Positions 32,098 to 44,368 of a stretch of DNA of 64,000 nt are shown here, one piece after another. Below the pieces are notes generated by a model. The model did no database searches and had not been told where the DNA came from. It saw only the letters and a program-made list of their open reading frames with translations. The DNA is from Microstegium vimineum (Eukaryota > Streptophyta > Magnoliopsida > Poales > Poaceae): positions 9,517,894-9,581,893 of the forward strand of contig CM039133.1 of NCBI GenBank assembly GCA_022036555.1. The letters run 5' to 3'. Within the stretch, counting starts at the first letter, position 1, and each line of letters begins with the position of its first letter. The position numbers and the translations under genes were made by a program.

Positions 32098-34455
32098 GAG
32101 GTTGAACGACTCCGAGCTGAAAGAAATGCAGTTGCTAACAAGATGAAAGGGAAACTAGACCCATCTGTACGCCAAGCCCTTGTTGAAGAAGGTAGAGTGA
32201 GTACTTTATTCAAGCATGAAGATAAGGATTCACCACTACATTGGTTTTAACGATTTTGAGTTACTACAGGTAAGAACCTGAAAGAGGGGCTTATAGCACT
32301 TGAGGAGGATCTTTTTCAGCTGACAGATAAGATTCAACTTGAAGCTCAAAGTATTCCTAACACTACCCATCCAGATGTTCCTGTTGGGGGTGAGGAAAGC
32401 TCTGTCCTCCGGAAAGAGGTAAGTGCTATTTTGTACTTCCTGCTCCCTTTCTACTTTATACATTCGATAATTCATTTTGGTCGAACTGTGAGGAGCTTCA
32501 ATTTTACAATCAAAGACCACCTTCAGCTGGGGAAGGAACTTGATTTGTTTGACTTTGATACTGCAGCCGAGGTATAACTGCAAACAACATTTGCTTCCAC
32601 TCTTACATTTACGCACAATAACACACTGCAGCAAGTAGTTCAATAAGATATTTTTGGATACACCTAAAAATTCAAACTGCATGATGTCAAGTAAATAGAT
32701 CTAAAATTCTCTGAGAACTTATTTAGTTAATTTGCCTTGTCTTGGTGAAAGGGTCTGTAGTCTAGTGGGCACAACAACCTTAGTAGCACCTCAGGTTTTG
32801 GGTTTGACTCCTCGTGGGAGTGAATTTGAACAGGGTTCGGTTAAAAAACACCCCTCCTTGGCTGTGTTCCTGAGTTATACATGTAACTATTTGAGTCATT
32901 TTCAGTGAGATAAACAATGGCCACAGCCATGTGTCCTGGGCACTCAGTGGCACATCACCCAGTGGCACGTCTAGGGCAGGGCTGCATGAGAAGTGTCTTC
33001 TAAATGCAATGCTGTGAGGGTTTCCCTCATGGATCGAGTTTTTTTTTGAGGTTCCTATATATGTAATTTTTTTATTTGGTTTTTTCTTTGTACTAAAGTT
33101 CTGTACTGCATTGCTCAGGTCAGTGGTTCGAAGTTCTACTACTTAAAGAATGAAGCTGTTTTGTTGGAGATGGCCCTAGTAAATTGGGCTATTTCAGAGG
33201 TCTCCAAGAAGGGTTTCACACCACTTATAACTCCAGAGATTGTAAGATCATCTGTTGTTGAGAAATGTGGCTTCCAGCCAAGGGCTCAAAACACTCAGGT
33301 ATGAACTCCCCTGTTAAGTATTTAATGTTTAATTATTTGTATCATAAGAGACATGAGAATAGCCATTTTAGCACATTCTTTCGTCTAGTGACTTGATTTT
33401 ATTCTTACATTATATTTGCATTAGCAGCTGTTTGGTATTTTAGATTAGTTCCTCTAACCACAACATAATTTCTGCTTTGGGCATCGATTGTGTCGTTGAA
33501 ACATAATGCTAGCCACTATTTTTATTATAATATATGTATTAAAAATGACAGTGAAGTTATATATTATAATGAAAATGAAACTACTGGCTAAATATGTTTA
33601 TATAATCCAAAAGGATGTCCCTAGCCAAATTTTAGAAAATTTGACCACATGTGACCCAAAATTTAAACCTTGCCTGACTAAAGTATTTGATGGCCCATGA
33701 TATGTTGCTGTGGTGTTAATGTTATATGCTGTTCAATTTAAGCATTTCAGTTCCTTCTTAGTTCCAGAGATACATTTTTAATTGTCATTGTTGACGTGTG
33801 CTAAAGTGATTACTTGCACTTTGCTCTGCAGGTCTACTCAATTGAGGAGGCACTGCTGAAATTCCTGTTGGTAGCATCCACATGGACTCAATACTTGCCG
33901 AATCTTCTTTGCCTTTAAAATATGTAGCATATTCACACTGTTTTCGCACGGAAGCTGGTGCAGCAGGTGCTGCCACTAGGTTGGTCTGTTCTCCTTTTTC
34001 CCTAGGTTATTAACTGTTTTGTTTATTGATTTATGATGAAGAGCATATATTTGGTTATATTTTTTGAATGCTTAAAAACTGTGATAGAAGCTAACTTTCA
34101 CATGCTCTGCATTGAGATTAATTTTACAGCGCATTTGTAAAATTGCTAACTTTATCATTTTATCATGAACAGGGGCCTCTATCGGGTACATCAATTTAGC
34201 AAGGTTGAGATGTTCATATTCTGTCGGCCAGAGGAAAGTGACAAATTGCATGAAGAACTTATTACAATTGAAGAGGATCTTTATGCATTAGTCGGACTCC
34301 ATTTCAAGTGCTTCCTATTCCTTTTTAATTTCTGTGCCATGCCAATTTTTTATAGGAATTTCCATGCCACAGATGTATACTAATGCCAGTGCCAAGGTTC
34401 CCCTTTTTTTATAGAACTCTGGACATGGCAACTGGGGATCTGGGTGCACCAGCCA
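32098..34455 (+). pseudogene. Seryl-tRNA synthetase gene remnant (organellar type), several exons, broken
   Basis: Exons inferred from coding similarity and gt/ag borders: 32098-32191 (EVERLRAERNAVANKMKGKL), 32270-32418, about 32481-32571 (RSFNFTIKDHLQLGKELDLF), 33119-33298 (KFYYLKNEAVLLEMALVNWA), 33832-33979, 34173-34308 (GLYRVHQFSKVEMFIFCRPE, class II motif 2 region) and 34415-34455 (TLDMATGDLGAPA). This order is that of bacterial-type/organellar SerRS, which charges tRNA-Ser in plastids and mitochondria. Breaks: no clear first exon, the third exon lacks an AG acceptor at the expected place (tttgg), a deletion with frameshift removes residues just after VYSIE at 33847, and the 3' end with motif 3 is missing. 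The sequence is cut after GAPA by unrelated repeat DNA. A relic rather than a working gene. Confidence 0.85.
32750..33055 (+). mobile_element. Probable tRNA-derived SINE in a SerRS intron
   Basis: It begins with box-A-like tagtctagtggg and, about 45 bases on, box-B-like gggtttgactcc, the internal RNA polymerase III promoter of tRNA-derived SINEs. It ends at gatcgagttttttttt near 33050. It lies wholly within the intron between the exons at 32571 and 33119. A flanking target duplication was not identified. Confidence 0.5.
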
Positions 34456-35489
34456 ATGTGAGCCAAAGCGGTGCCAGATTGCTTTGTTGGGTTTCCCAAC
34501 ACTGCCTTATAGATTGCAACATTCTAGATGGGCATAGCCATGGTAGGGTTCTCCTGGCAAATGGTCAAATTGTAAGCATCCATATAAGATCAGTATTTCT
34601 TACGAGAAACCTTCAAGAACAGTTGTAATATAGTTCATTTTGTACACAGTACCTAACTATTTCTGTCAATGTTAGTTCTAACTACTTCTGTACTCAATGG
34701 TGGGTCTAACTGCGATGGATATAAAACTAGACTTTTCATAATAATAAGTTCATGTGTGTATGTGCACTGTACCCAAAAAACATTTAAAAAAATAAAGAAG
34801 GCTACACATATACAAAAATATTTCTACTTCCTACATATCTGTATGGTTTCACATGTGTGTAGCCTTTTGTACGCTTTGTCAAAGCGTACAACCTGATCTG
34901 ATCCGTATTTATCTTCTTTTTTGTGTGCTCTTTGTTTCAATACATTATAGGCTCTCACAGTATCTGTACAAACTATTTATCTTTCTTTTTTGGGAATCGT
35001 ACAAACTATTTATCTAGGAAGGTTTTTGTACTGCTGGAGGTAAACTACCATACTATCGTTGCCTCCAGTCAATTCGGACTGCGATCTATTTAGCAGATAA
35101 ATGAAGAAAAATGGCTCTTCTATGAGAAGAAAACCTGCACATGAGCAGGCTATTGTGGTCTTTCCTTTTTTTCCGGTCTATTTCTTTGCATACACTTGCC
35201 CTTTGTTTGCTAAAACCTATAATGGACATTGTTGTGCCAATTATATATTCAGTGTCATATTTTTCTATTTGACATGATACTCGAGCTTGTTACGATTTTC
35301 TGTTTGTATCAATGTCAGTGTTGAGAATCATGTATTGCCTACCCACACCCCAAGTTGATTTTAGGCCTAAAAGGCTCTTATGTTTGTTTTTTTGTTATAC
35401 TGTTTAAGGCTCGTTTTCTCTTCTGCAATGTGAGTTGGACACCCATATCAATTCCACTAAAACTTGTGGCCATATATGATCTTACGCAG
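34456..35489. other. Intergenic DNA after the truncated SerRS remnant
   Basis: It begins with ccagccaatgtgagccaaag and continues cggtgcc; the same 27 bases occur inverted near 42693-42719, so this is repeat-derived. The remainder is AT-rich with no supported gene. Confidence 0.4.
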
Positions 35490-35839
35490 CATTACTATAG
35501 AACATCAAAACAGTGTTGGTTCAAAAACCCCCTTCAGTGACGGTTTTTGAACCGGCACTGGCAATTCGGCAGTGATGCAAACCGGCAGTGATGAGCCATC
35601 ACTGCCGGTTCATTTAACCAACCGACAGTGAATGTAGGATATCACTGCCGGTTCTAAGTGATCCGGCAGTGATTTAATTTTTATAATTTACATTTATTAC
35701 AGAAACCATCAACATTATATTACAGAAATCATCAACATTATATTACAGAAACCATCAACATTTATATTACTGAAACCATCAACATTTATATTACAGAAAT
35801 TCATAGATGTGTCTTAAACTTATTGTACATTACAATAGT

Positions 35840-36849
35840 TCAACGATTTAGTACTACCAAATTGGAGAAGTGTAAGTCACCTATGTTGTAACCAATAATC
35901 TCATCGATGAAAAACAACGTATTAAATAGTACACTCTCTGTTGCTTCACACTTACGAGCACATGGTGTACTAACTACGTTTAACGGTGGTCGAGTAGTTG
36001 GAGGGTCTCCCTTCTTAGTCGCAACCAACTTTGCTTGAAAGCCTGCAGTAGTTAGTGTTGGCTCTTCATCAACATATTGTCAGTCATAACCCAATGCATC
36101 CATTACTTGGTTCAGAATGGCTTCAAAACTACACCCTGCGTAGGTCATGTCATATCCCTCTACCTATAAGTATAGGGTTAATTATGAGAGCAATATTGAC
36201 AACATATAACAACAAATCTAGGTATAAGTTATGAGTCTTAAACTTACCTTTGGCGAGTTCTGAGCCATTCGTGCACATAAACCCCGAATATCAGGATACA
36301 TGTTGTGATTAATAGCTTCAATCTTCACTGAAGACAGAGTAGGAAGTGTGATCCCATTTCTTGAGAGCGTGACAGCACAAGCATAGACGGCATACTTAAT
36401 AGCAACACGACGCTGGCTTGTCTGTATTCCCACCTCTGAGTTTTGTAACACATTGCGCCCGCCAACACCACCGCGGCCACGACCACTAACACGACCACGA
36501 CCACGACCACGACCATGACCCATCCTAACGACAATTGAAAATGAAATACAACATTGGAGTTCTGGACCATTGTTTACATGATTAATCTGAACATCCACAT
36601 TGTCAACCCCAAAATAGGCGAGTGTTGATTTAAGCCAAACAATTGGATCAATCATCTACATTACATATAAGACATGTTAATTAATAACTTGGATGATCTA
36701 GTCGTACATATGAAACATATTTTTGATTAACTTACTATGTTTGGAAAATTCGGTGGAGCCACCGGGAATACCGGATCGAAACCCATCCAAGTACAATAAC
36801 CATTCCAACCAATTTCCTCCGGTGGTGGGAGATTACGACATCCAGCCAT
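35840..36849 (-). pseudogene. Multi-exon gene fragment captured inside CACTA1
   Basis: Three minus-strand exons with canonical borders can be read. Exon 1, 36849-36737, starts MAGCRNLPPPEEIGWNGYC and ends at a gtaag donor. Exon 2, 36655-36248, starts after a tgtag acceptor, contains a Gly/Arg-repeat (RGRGRGR) and ends at gtaag. Exon 3, 36163-35840, starts after tatag with VEGYDMTYAGCSFEAILNQV and has an in-frame TGA at 36080-36082. I do not recognise the function; short proteins of this layout seem to be grass-specific hypothetical proteins. The intact splice sites argue for a spliced host gene or element-encoded accessory gene, now broken by the stop. Confidence 0.55.
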
Positions 36850-36889
36850 CTATATATTAAATTACATATACTCAGATTATATTTCATCT

Positions 36890-37320
36890 ATCTATCTATC
36901 TATCTATCTCTACCTATCTATCTATATCTATATTAAATTTCATATCACATATCAAATAGCATATACTAAGATTATCTATCCCTCTCTATCTATCTATCTC
37001 TCTATCTATCTCTACCTATCTATCTATATCTATATTAAATTGCATATCACATATCAAATAGCATATACTAAGATTATCTATCCCTCTCTCTCTCTATCTA
37101 TCTCTACCTATCTATCTATATCTATATTAAATTTCATATCGCATATCAAATAGCATACACTAAGATTATCTATCCCTCTCTATCTATCAATCTCTACCTA
37201 TCTATCTATATCTATATTAAATTTCATATCACATATCAAATAGCATATACTAAGATTATCTATCCCTCTCTACCTATCTATCTCTACCTATCTATCTATC
37301 AAATCTATATATTATCCATA
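36890..37320. repeat. Minisatellite of about 100-bp units with tatc microsatellite
   Basis: About four copies of a unit containing catatcaaatagcatatact and aagattatctatccctctc, each followed by variable (ctat)n and tctacctatctat runs. It lies inside CACTA1. Confidence 0.85.
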
Positions 37321-38027
37321 TTAAATTTCATATAACATATCAAATAACATCTCAAATAGGCATTTCGTCGAACACCATGGTACCATGGAGGGAGGTGGAC
37401 GGGCGTCGTGGAGGAAGGTCCGTCCTCCTGCGGCCTTCACCGTGGCGAGGACGGTGGCGTGGAGCGCCGTCCTCCTGCGGCCTTCACGCGGCGGCGGTGG
37501 CGGCGTGCTGCGGTGTGGAGGGCGAGGCGCGGCGGCGGCGTGGAGGGCGTGGAGCGGCGGCTGAGTGGGCACTGGCGCGCGTCTGAACATTTCGGAGCGC
37601 GACAGTGCCTGCTTAAATAAAAACCTAGCCGTATCACTGCCGGTTCAAGCCACGAACCGCCAGTGAATCGCCTTATCACTGTCGGTTCGTGGCTTGAACC
37701 GGCAGTGATATGGCAGAGAGACATCACTGGTGGTTCAAGCCACGAACTGGCAGTGATAAGGCGATTCACTGCCGGTTCTGCCCCAACCCCCGATAATTGG
37801 GGGTCTGTGAGAGACAGAACCGGCAGTGAAGAGGCATCACTGCCGGCCCAAATACAACCGGCAGTGATGGGCCGACAGTGATTGCCGATTCTGTAGTAGT
37901 GCAGAATAAATAATCACTCTTATTTGTGTTTGCCCCCTTACCTAATGCTACAAAATTTTGTACAGAATAATTCAATTCAATCCATCTTCTGTCTATTAAG
38001 TAATGTTCTTTTTTCCTTCATTTCACT

Positions 38028-38635
38028 AATACACAACGGTACTATACAGGCGGTTTGGAACGTATTTGTATAGTCGTTTTTTGAACCACCTATGTGAAAG
38101 GCCGGTAGAAATGACCCCTGCCCATCTCTGCCATAAGTCGCGCATTTTTTCACGTAAAATCGTGAACTACGCTCCGACAGTGATTCAAACCCTCAACCTT
38201 AGCCTCACGCGTACCCTCCTCTACCACTCCACCCATAAGTCACTTGTGTCTAGATTCCGTTTTAGTTTACCACATTCTATACTAAACCGAATGTAAATTG
38301 ATTGTTTGAGCTACTAAACAAATTCAAATGAAAAAGTTGTAAACTACAAAGTTTCATAACTTTTCGAGATCTACAGCTTTTATTTATGAAGTTTTTCCAT
38401 TCAAGGTCGTTTACAAAAATAAAAAAAATCAGTGTAGATTGATTTTTAGTGGCAGATTTCTTAAGAAACCGCCTGTAGAAATCATGTATTTTGACAAACG
38501 ATTTTCTTAAGGAAGTGGCCTGTAAAAATTAGATTTCTACAAACGGTTCGGAACCGTTTTATTTCTACAGATGTGCAAAACCGCCTGTAGAAACTTTTGA
38601 ACCACCTCTGCCTTAGAGGTTTTTTTTGTACTACT
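38028..38635. mobile_element. Probable non-autonomous DNA transposon with aaccgcctgtagaaa repeats
   Basis: Related subterminal motifs occur in both orientations: acaggcggtttggaacg near 38046, gaaaccgcctgtagaaat near 38465, aaaccgcctgtagaaac near 38580. The last is followed by tgtactact. The arrangement suggests a CACTA- or Mutator-like miniature element, but ends and target duplication are not resolved. Its middle (38330-38430) resembles 46960-47250 (ttttcgagatctaca, gtttttccattcaaggtc). Confidence 0.4.
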
Positions 38636-40055
38636 TATGGTTTCCTATCCGCTTGAAATGAAATCCTGTCATATTTATGCACATCAATCGGTCTACTATG
38701 CCTATTGTATTATCCGATCAATTGCAGTTTTTTTGCATTCTCTGCTAGGGGCCTAGGGTGCATTAGCTGTAGTCGTGCATGATGTGCTGATGGATACTGT
38801 GTATCGACTGGACTTTTCAGGGCTAAGAAGAAGATAGGTGTCCTAAGAGCAACTCCAGCCTATCATGCAAATTAGGACCCTATTTTTTCCATTCGCATAC
38901 TGACCTAAAAAAAAATAGGAACTCAAAATTGCATCCAACTCCACAGCCCAACACCCTATTCCCACCCCTCCAGCCCAAGAAGACCGCCCGCACCAGCGTT
39001 CCGTCCGCGCGCCGCCTGCTCGCGGTCTTCCCCTTGCGCCGCCTCCTCTCCCCGCACTCGATCCGCCAGCTCCGGCGAGCCGGCCGCCGCCGCAGCCGCA
39101 GCCGCTGCCCGGCAACAAGCGCAGCCGTGGCCGGGAGAAGCGGTGACGCCTGCTGCGTCCGGCGCCACCTCGTCCTCCTCTTCGATTGCGGTGGTCGCCA
39201 GCACCGCCGTCGCTGTCGCTGATCCTTCGAGTTCGGCATCTTGGTAATCGAGTTCGGCATCAATCTGTAACATTTTCTGCTGTTGTTTGCATCTGACTGA
39301 ACCGGACCTGAACGCCGCCTTTTGCCTTGTTCATGTGATCTCACAATTCAGAGAACACAAACTGTGTACTGTTGCAACCTGTAACTATCAATCTGTGAGA
39401 ATTCGGGGTTCAGGCTATGTGTACGATAACCAGTAGCAAACTGTACATTCAGTGTTGCAGAGATGGGGGATTAGTATAATGAAAGCATTCCAAACTGTAC
39501 ATTCAGTGTTGCAGAAATACTGTCCAAACTGTACATTCCATGTGCCATCTGTAGTATCTTACTTTTGGTTCATATTTGTTGACAGGTGAGCAAAAATGAG
39601 TGTATGACTTGTCCACTTGTTGTTATGTAGTCATTCTTCAGTTTCATTATTAATAGAATGAAACTTTTTCAGTGTATGTTTTGAGATGTGAACCCTGTTA
39701 CTCTTTTGAATCTTGTTATTAAGAGAATGAAACTTCGAGTCTTGATTTTGTTTCTGTGTTGTGTCCAGTTTGCTGGAGCTTTGCATTTTGATGGTGACAT
39801 GCTTTAGACATAACCATGAGCTTTTTGATGGCTCCTCTTGTTGTAGCTGATAGCTCTGCATTCTCTGAAACTGAAGCTGTCCTTTTTTGTAGCTTGTTTC
39901 CAATGCTGCTACACCCTAAAATAAGCTTGTTTCCAATGTGCTACACCCTAAAATAAGAAGCTCGCTAAGTTCTGTTGTAAGCTAATGTGTCATGTCATCA
40001 AAATAAGTTTCTTGCTCCTATTTTATTAATATTTCTTTTTTTGTTGCTATGGCAG

Positions 40056-40303
40056 ATGTCAAGGTTTGGAAATAGAGTTCGTCGAAGATGGGATGAAGAG
40101 GACGAATCCGATGTTGACGACCTCTTTATCATGGCCGGTCTTCTTGAGGGCTCCATTAGGAGAGTGTTGTCCTTGTGCTGCAACCTGTCGACTATCAGCG
40201 TCGTAATCCGCTTGTGCTAGAGGACTTATTGAAGATACACGATGAGATTGAGGATAGGTCTGTACATGATAGACTTCGGGATGACCTTGTAGAGCACTTG
40301 TGA
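40056..40303 (+). pseudogene. PIF/Harbinger transposase remnant: N-terminus joined to C-terminus
   Basis: After a ggcag acceptor the frame MSRFGNRVRRRWDEEDESDV reads to a TAG at 40218 and resembles the start of plant Harbinger/ALP1-like proteins. A second frame, from about 40216 to the TGA at 40301-40303, reads HDRLRDDLVEHL, the usual C-terminal tail of the same family (…LxxDLVEH…). The whole catalytic DDE domain between them is missing and the two parts are in different frames. The identification rests on these short end motifs only. Confidence 0.4.
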
Positions 40304-42272
40304 GCAATTCATAGTTCTAGGTAGTTAGAGATTCTAGTTATATATTGTATTCTGGTGGTGATGATCTAATTATTGCCTTTTGAGTTTGGATTTATCATGT
40401 ATGGAATTCTGCAAATGTAAGACCAATTCAGTATATTTCAGTATAATGTGCTACTGGATTTTGCCATATTATAACAATGATTGTGGTGACAGCCTTGATC
40501 CCATTCTTGCTTGAATGTGTGTTCTCTAGACTGGGTTCTTTTCTTTTGTAAAAAAAAATATAGCTGCTGATCATATATAACCTTTTGCTATATATTTGTA
40601 AAGAGGTACAGTCATCTTGAACTATCGGTTTTGATGTTGAGTAGTCATTGCTGTAAAACAAACTTCCAGGAATGGAATAATGCAGTACAAGAGAAATGAC
40701 AACAGAGAAGAGAAATGGCAAGTCTGTCAGTTAATGTGCCCAGAACACTAGCGTGAAGTGCATGAAGTACAGGAAAGGGTGCTTTTTCATGTCGAAAACT
40801 AGAAAAAATTCAGATAGTTCATGTTCAGCTAGTGACCATCTGTTACTGCAGTTTTGAGAACATGCAGGTTGGTCTCATTTTTTCTTCACTAAGGAAAATT
40901 ATTTCTAAAAGTAATACATTAGATCCTTTTTTCTTCCATATGTTTCTCTTCTCTTGTCAGCATAAACCTGATTTCCTGTGGAAAGATGTTTGACATTTTC
41001 TAATCTTCCATATGACTGCTTGGTTCTCTGTGCAGTGACTAAGCTTTATAGCAGATGTTTGACATTTTCTGAAGCATTATATCTACAATAATACATGTAC
41101 AGTACAAGCATGTCCTTCAGATAAAAGAACCTTTGCAAAGGAATGTCTGAGCAATATATAGCTGAACAAATGCAAAAGAACTTCCACAGAACCAACCAAC
41201 AGAAACCAGACTGAAACACTGGAACAAAATTCCAGGAGCATATACAGATACATATTGGACATAATACTCCAGAAATGAGCATTGTCCAAGGTAGTGACAT
41301 CACAAAACATAATTTTTTGTGGCATATACAACTTTGGTATCCTTGTCCTGGAGATAGTGAGCGGCACAAGTAGTTCCAGGAGCATTATGATGGATGACAA
41401 GGTTCTCCTTGAGAAGGCCAGTCTTTTTCACTTCATTTGCCTGACTGCTTGCTTTTTTCTGAATGTTTTGGCGTCCACAAAATGCACAGAATTATAGATG
41501 ATGAGTGTATGGTTGTCCCGATTTTTCGGTGGAGATAGATAACTTGTGGTGCAGCACCAATTCAACAAATATAAACCTCATAGATTTCACCAATGCAGAG
41601 GTACCTGAAAAGACGGGACGCCGACGGCCGGCCTGCTAGGCTGCACATTCTTCTGTGATGCCGGCGCTAGAAACAACAAAAACAAATGCAAACGCGCGGG
41701 TATCAAGTCTCTCTGTGCTCTCGCTGGCTGGCCATTGTTCTAGAAACACGAGACGGCTTTTTTTCTTCTTCTTTTGTACTCCCTCTGTCCGTAAATTTTA
41801 ATCGTATGAACCTATGAGCAACAAACAACGTTGATTTGCATTTAAGTGCAGGATTTAGCCCAGGGAGTCACAGGCAAGGAGCAACGCAATAGATGCAGAT
41901 AAGGAGCAGCCAATGAGCACCAAATGCGTAGCACGTACGAGAAATTAAACTTGTGGTCTCAATCTAATGTGATAGAGACAGTTGGAATTTTTTTTTCTTA
42001 GATTAGATGACGGAGACTTGTTGATGGACAAGGTTTTCGTCAAATATTAGGAATATAAATCATGAATAAGTTTTAAATTGTTAAGTTTAAAAATGTAAAA
42101 TCATATCAATAGATTTCGTCTTAAAAAATACTTTCATAAAAATATACATATATTATATTTCAATAAATATTTTTTTAAAAAAATAAGGGGTCAAAGTTAT
42201 ACTTTGTTTTTTCAACCAACAAACTTTTTAGGTATGGAGTAAGTATGTGTCCGTGGGTCCATGAGCCAGTGG
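40304..42272. other. Intergenic DNA
   Basis: No gene is supported. A Stowaway-like end (tactccctctgtccgtaaat) at about 41776 and a matching inverted end (tatggagtaagta) near 42233 may bracket a decayed MITE holding other sequence. Confidence 0.4.
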
Positions 42273-42276
42273 CTAA

Positions 42277-42441
42277 GAGCAAGACTAATAATATAGCCTG
42301 CTGCTGGCTGTAAGGTTTCTCTCAACCCACCTGTATAGTAGTCAGCTCTTTAATATTAATATATGGCCCACTTCTCTTCTCTCCTCTTCTCTCTTCCACC
42401 TCAACATTCAGTCCGCTTACTGCCAGCTATTATACTTGCTC
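42277..42441. mobile_element. Tourist-like MITE with TAA target-site duplication
   Basis: Left end gagcaagactaataatata and right end (opposite strand) gagcaagtataatagctggc are inverted repeats. Direct taa repeats flank both sides (42274-42276 and 42442-42444). It is 165 bases and non-coding. Confidence 0.75.
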
Positions 42442-42820
42442 TAATGATTACAAGCGTCTCGTTGAGTTGGGAGCCGACGCAGCCGAACTTACGGGCCGAC
42501 TGCCTCGTTAATTGAAAAATACTAGTATATATAATAATAATAGCCTACTGAGAAATCACGAGATGATCGAGACATTTTTTTCACGCAGGTTGCATTGCGG
42601 AGAAATCGCGAGATGAACTCTGCTAAAAATGGAACGGATACGGAATGAGTGGCCTTTATTGTGACCGTGTGAGCCAGCCAGCCACCGCCCACCGGCACCG
42701 CTTTGGCTCACATTGGCTGGCCAACCCAAAGTGTGCATCGTACCGTGCGCCCGTGACAGCGCCAAACCGACCGCCCTGGTGTGGGCCCACTGTGCGTGCC
42801 TACTTTAATCAAAATATACT

Positions 42821-42821
<1 letters not shown>

Positions 42822-42884
<63 letters not shown>
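42822..42884. repeat. (AAT)n microsatellite
   Basis: About twenty perfect AAT/ATA units. Confidence 0.95.
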
Positions 42885-42885
<1 letters not shown>

Positions 42886-42899
42886 CTAACGCCGTGATT

Positions 42900-44368
42900 A
42901 GCCGACTTTCCAAAATCTCTCATATATCTAACTGAAACACGGCACGCGAACCTAACTGCTTGCCTTGGTCTGGCTCACAATAAACGCCGTGTTCTCCCTT
43001 GAGTGTTTGTCCCTGACTGACGCCGTCAGATCGGTGCCGTTGGATCCCTCGCGTGCCGTGCGAGCATCCAATGTTCAAAAAAAAAAAAAAAAAAAGTCCC
43101 AGCTAACGGGAACCCATGACCCTGAACGGGAAACCGAGCCGGCAAACGTGGGTTACGGTTCACGAGCTCCACGTCACATCTCAAACGGTGGCCACGCATT
43201 TCGTCCTCCTATATACTCCGGGTAATTTCTGTCACGAACTCCGGTAAATAAGTATAGTGTATGAAAATATAATTGATAAAGAATCTAATAATATTTAATT
43301 AACATCATAAATACTATTATATTATTTTATAATTTTGATAAAAATTGATTTTGTACAACTTATATATATAATAAAAATACTTCATAGTTGTGGGACCCAC
43401 GTACGGTCGTCGCGGCCTTTTCCATGTGCTCCTGCTGCCACAGGGAGCACTGCGGTCCGTACTCGATCGTGCACGCTCCAACGACACAGCGCTGCCGTCC
43501 AATCCAAAATGCCGGCGTCCAACCCAAACAAACATCTTCAAAAACAACAACAAAGTCAAGCCTGTCTTGATAATTAACCAACGGCTTAGAATGAGGTCCT
43601 TTTCGGGACAGAGGCAGTGCTTGCTTTCGCCGTTTTCGCATTTTCGAGGAGAGGGAGTATTGTGCTCAAATCAACGAGAGAACCCAAGATAATATTATGA
43701 CGATTAATTGTGCGAAAAGCAATGCATATTGTGCTCGAATAAATCCTCCACAATATAACCTGTGTACGCACCACTGTATAGGTCATTTAATTTTGGGTTT
43801 AGCCAAATTTTTCTAACTTAACCTAGTTTTTTTTAAAAGAATATAGATTACTATCTATGAATTCAAATGAACGCACTTATGTTTGTGGAGAATTTATAGG
43901 GTACTAATTTGATAAAGCTTAAAATTATTCATCGATTTTTTTCGAACTAGAGAGGATTTTTTTATATATTTTAGGAAGCCATTTAATTAGAAACAGTTAT
44001 TTGCAGAGTCTGGTACAAACAGTGAAACAGAAACAAAGATCATGCATGCTGTGCTATTTTTGCAGAACGTACATCGATCGTCGCCTCACTTGGTGGCTCC
44101 ACTTTTGTTATTCACCGTCACCGATAGCTCAACTGTGCAGCCTGACCCCGGGTGAATCAAAGAGATCGACGGGAAGAGGAAAAATCATGCATGACGACAA
44201 GACACATGTGTACACAACAACCAGTCGACGACGGAGACGTGTCATGGCTCACAAATAAGCCGGCAAGGAGGTTGCCATATATATAGGGTGCGCGGCGCGG
44301 ACCGGACCGACCATAGTACCCGCCATTCTTGATTCCTTCATGTGTGTGTGTGTTTTGCTATTCAGAAC
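42900..44368. other. Intergenic DNA
   Basis: No gene is supported. It contains a poly-A run at 43077-43096, mixed-composition DNA at 43380-43640 whose frames overlap on both strands without a recognisable domain, and a TG run at 44341-44353 next to the duplicated block. Confidence 0.4.

Larger units (their letters stand above)
35490..37901. mobile_element. CACTA1: complete non-autonomous CACTA transposon
   Basis: The right terminus read inward is CACTACTACAGAATCGGC; the left is a mutated form, CATTACTATAGAAC. Both are flanked by the 3-base duplication cag (35487-35489 and 37902-37904), as expected for CACTA elements. Subterminal arrays of atcactgccggttc in both orientations fill 35530-35680 and 37630-37890; these are the transposase-binding repeats of the superfamily. 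It is 2412 bases long and has no transposase. It carries a captured gene fragment and a tandem-repeat block. Confidence 0.9.

Noticed and set aside
42708..42923. Leu-rich minus-strand frame
   Set aside because: It is the translation of the AAT microsatellite.
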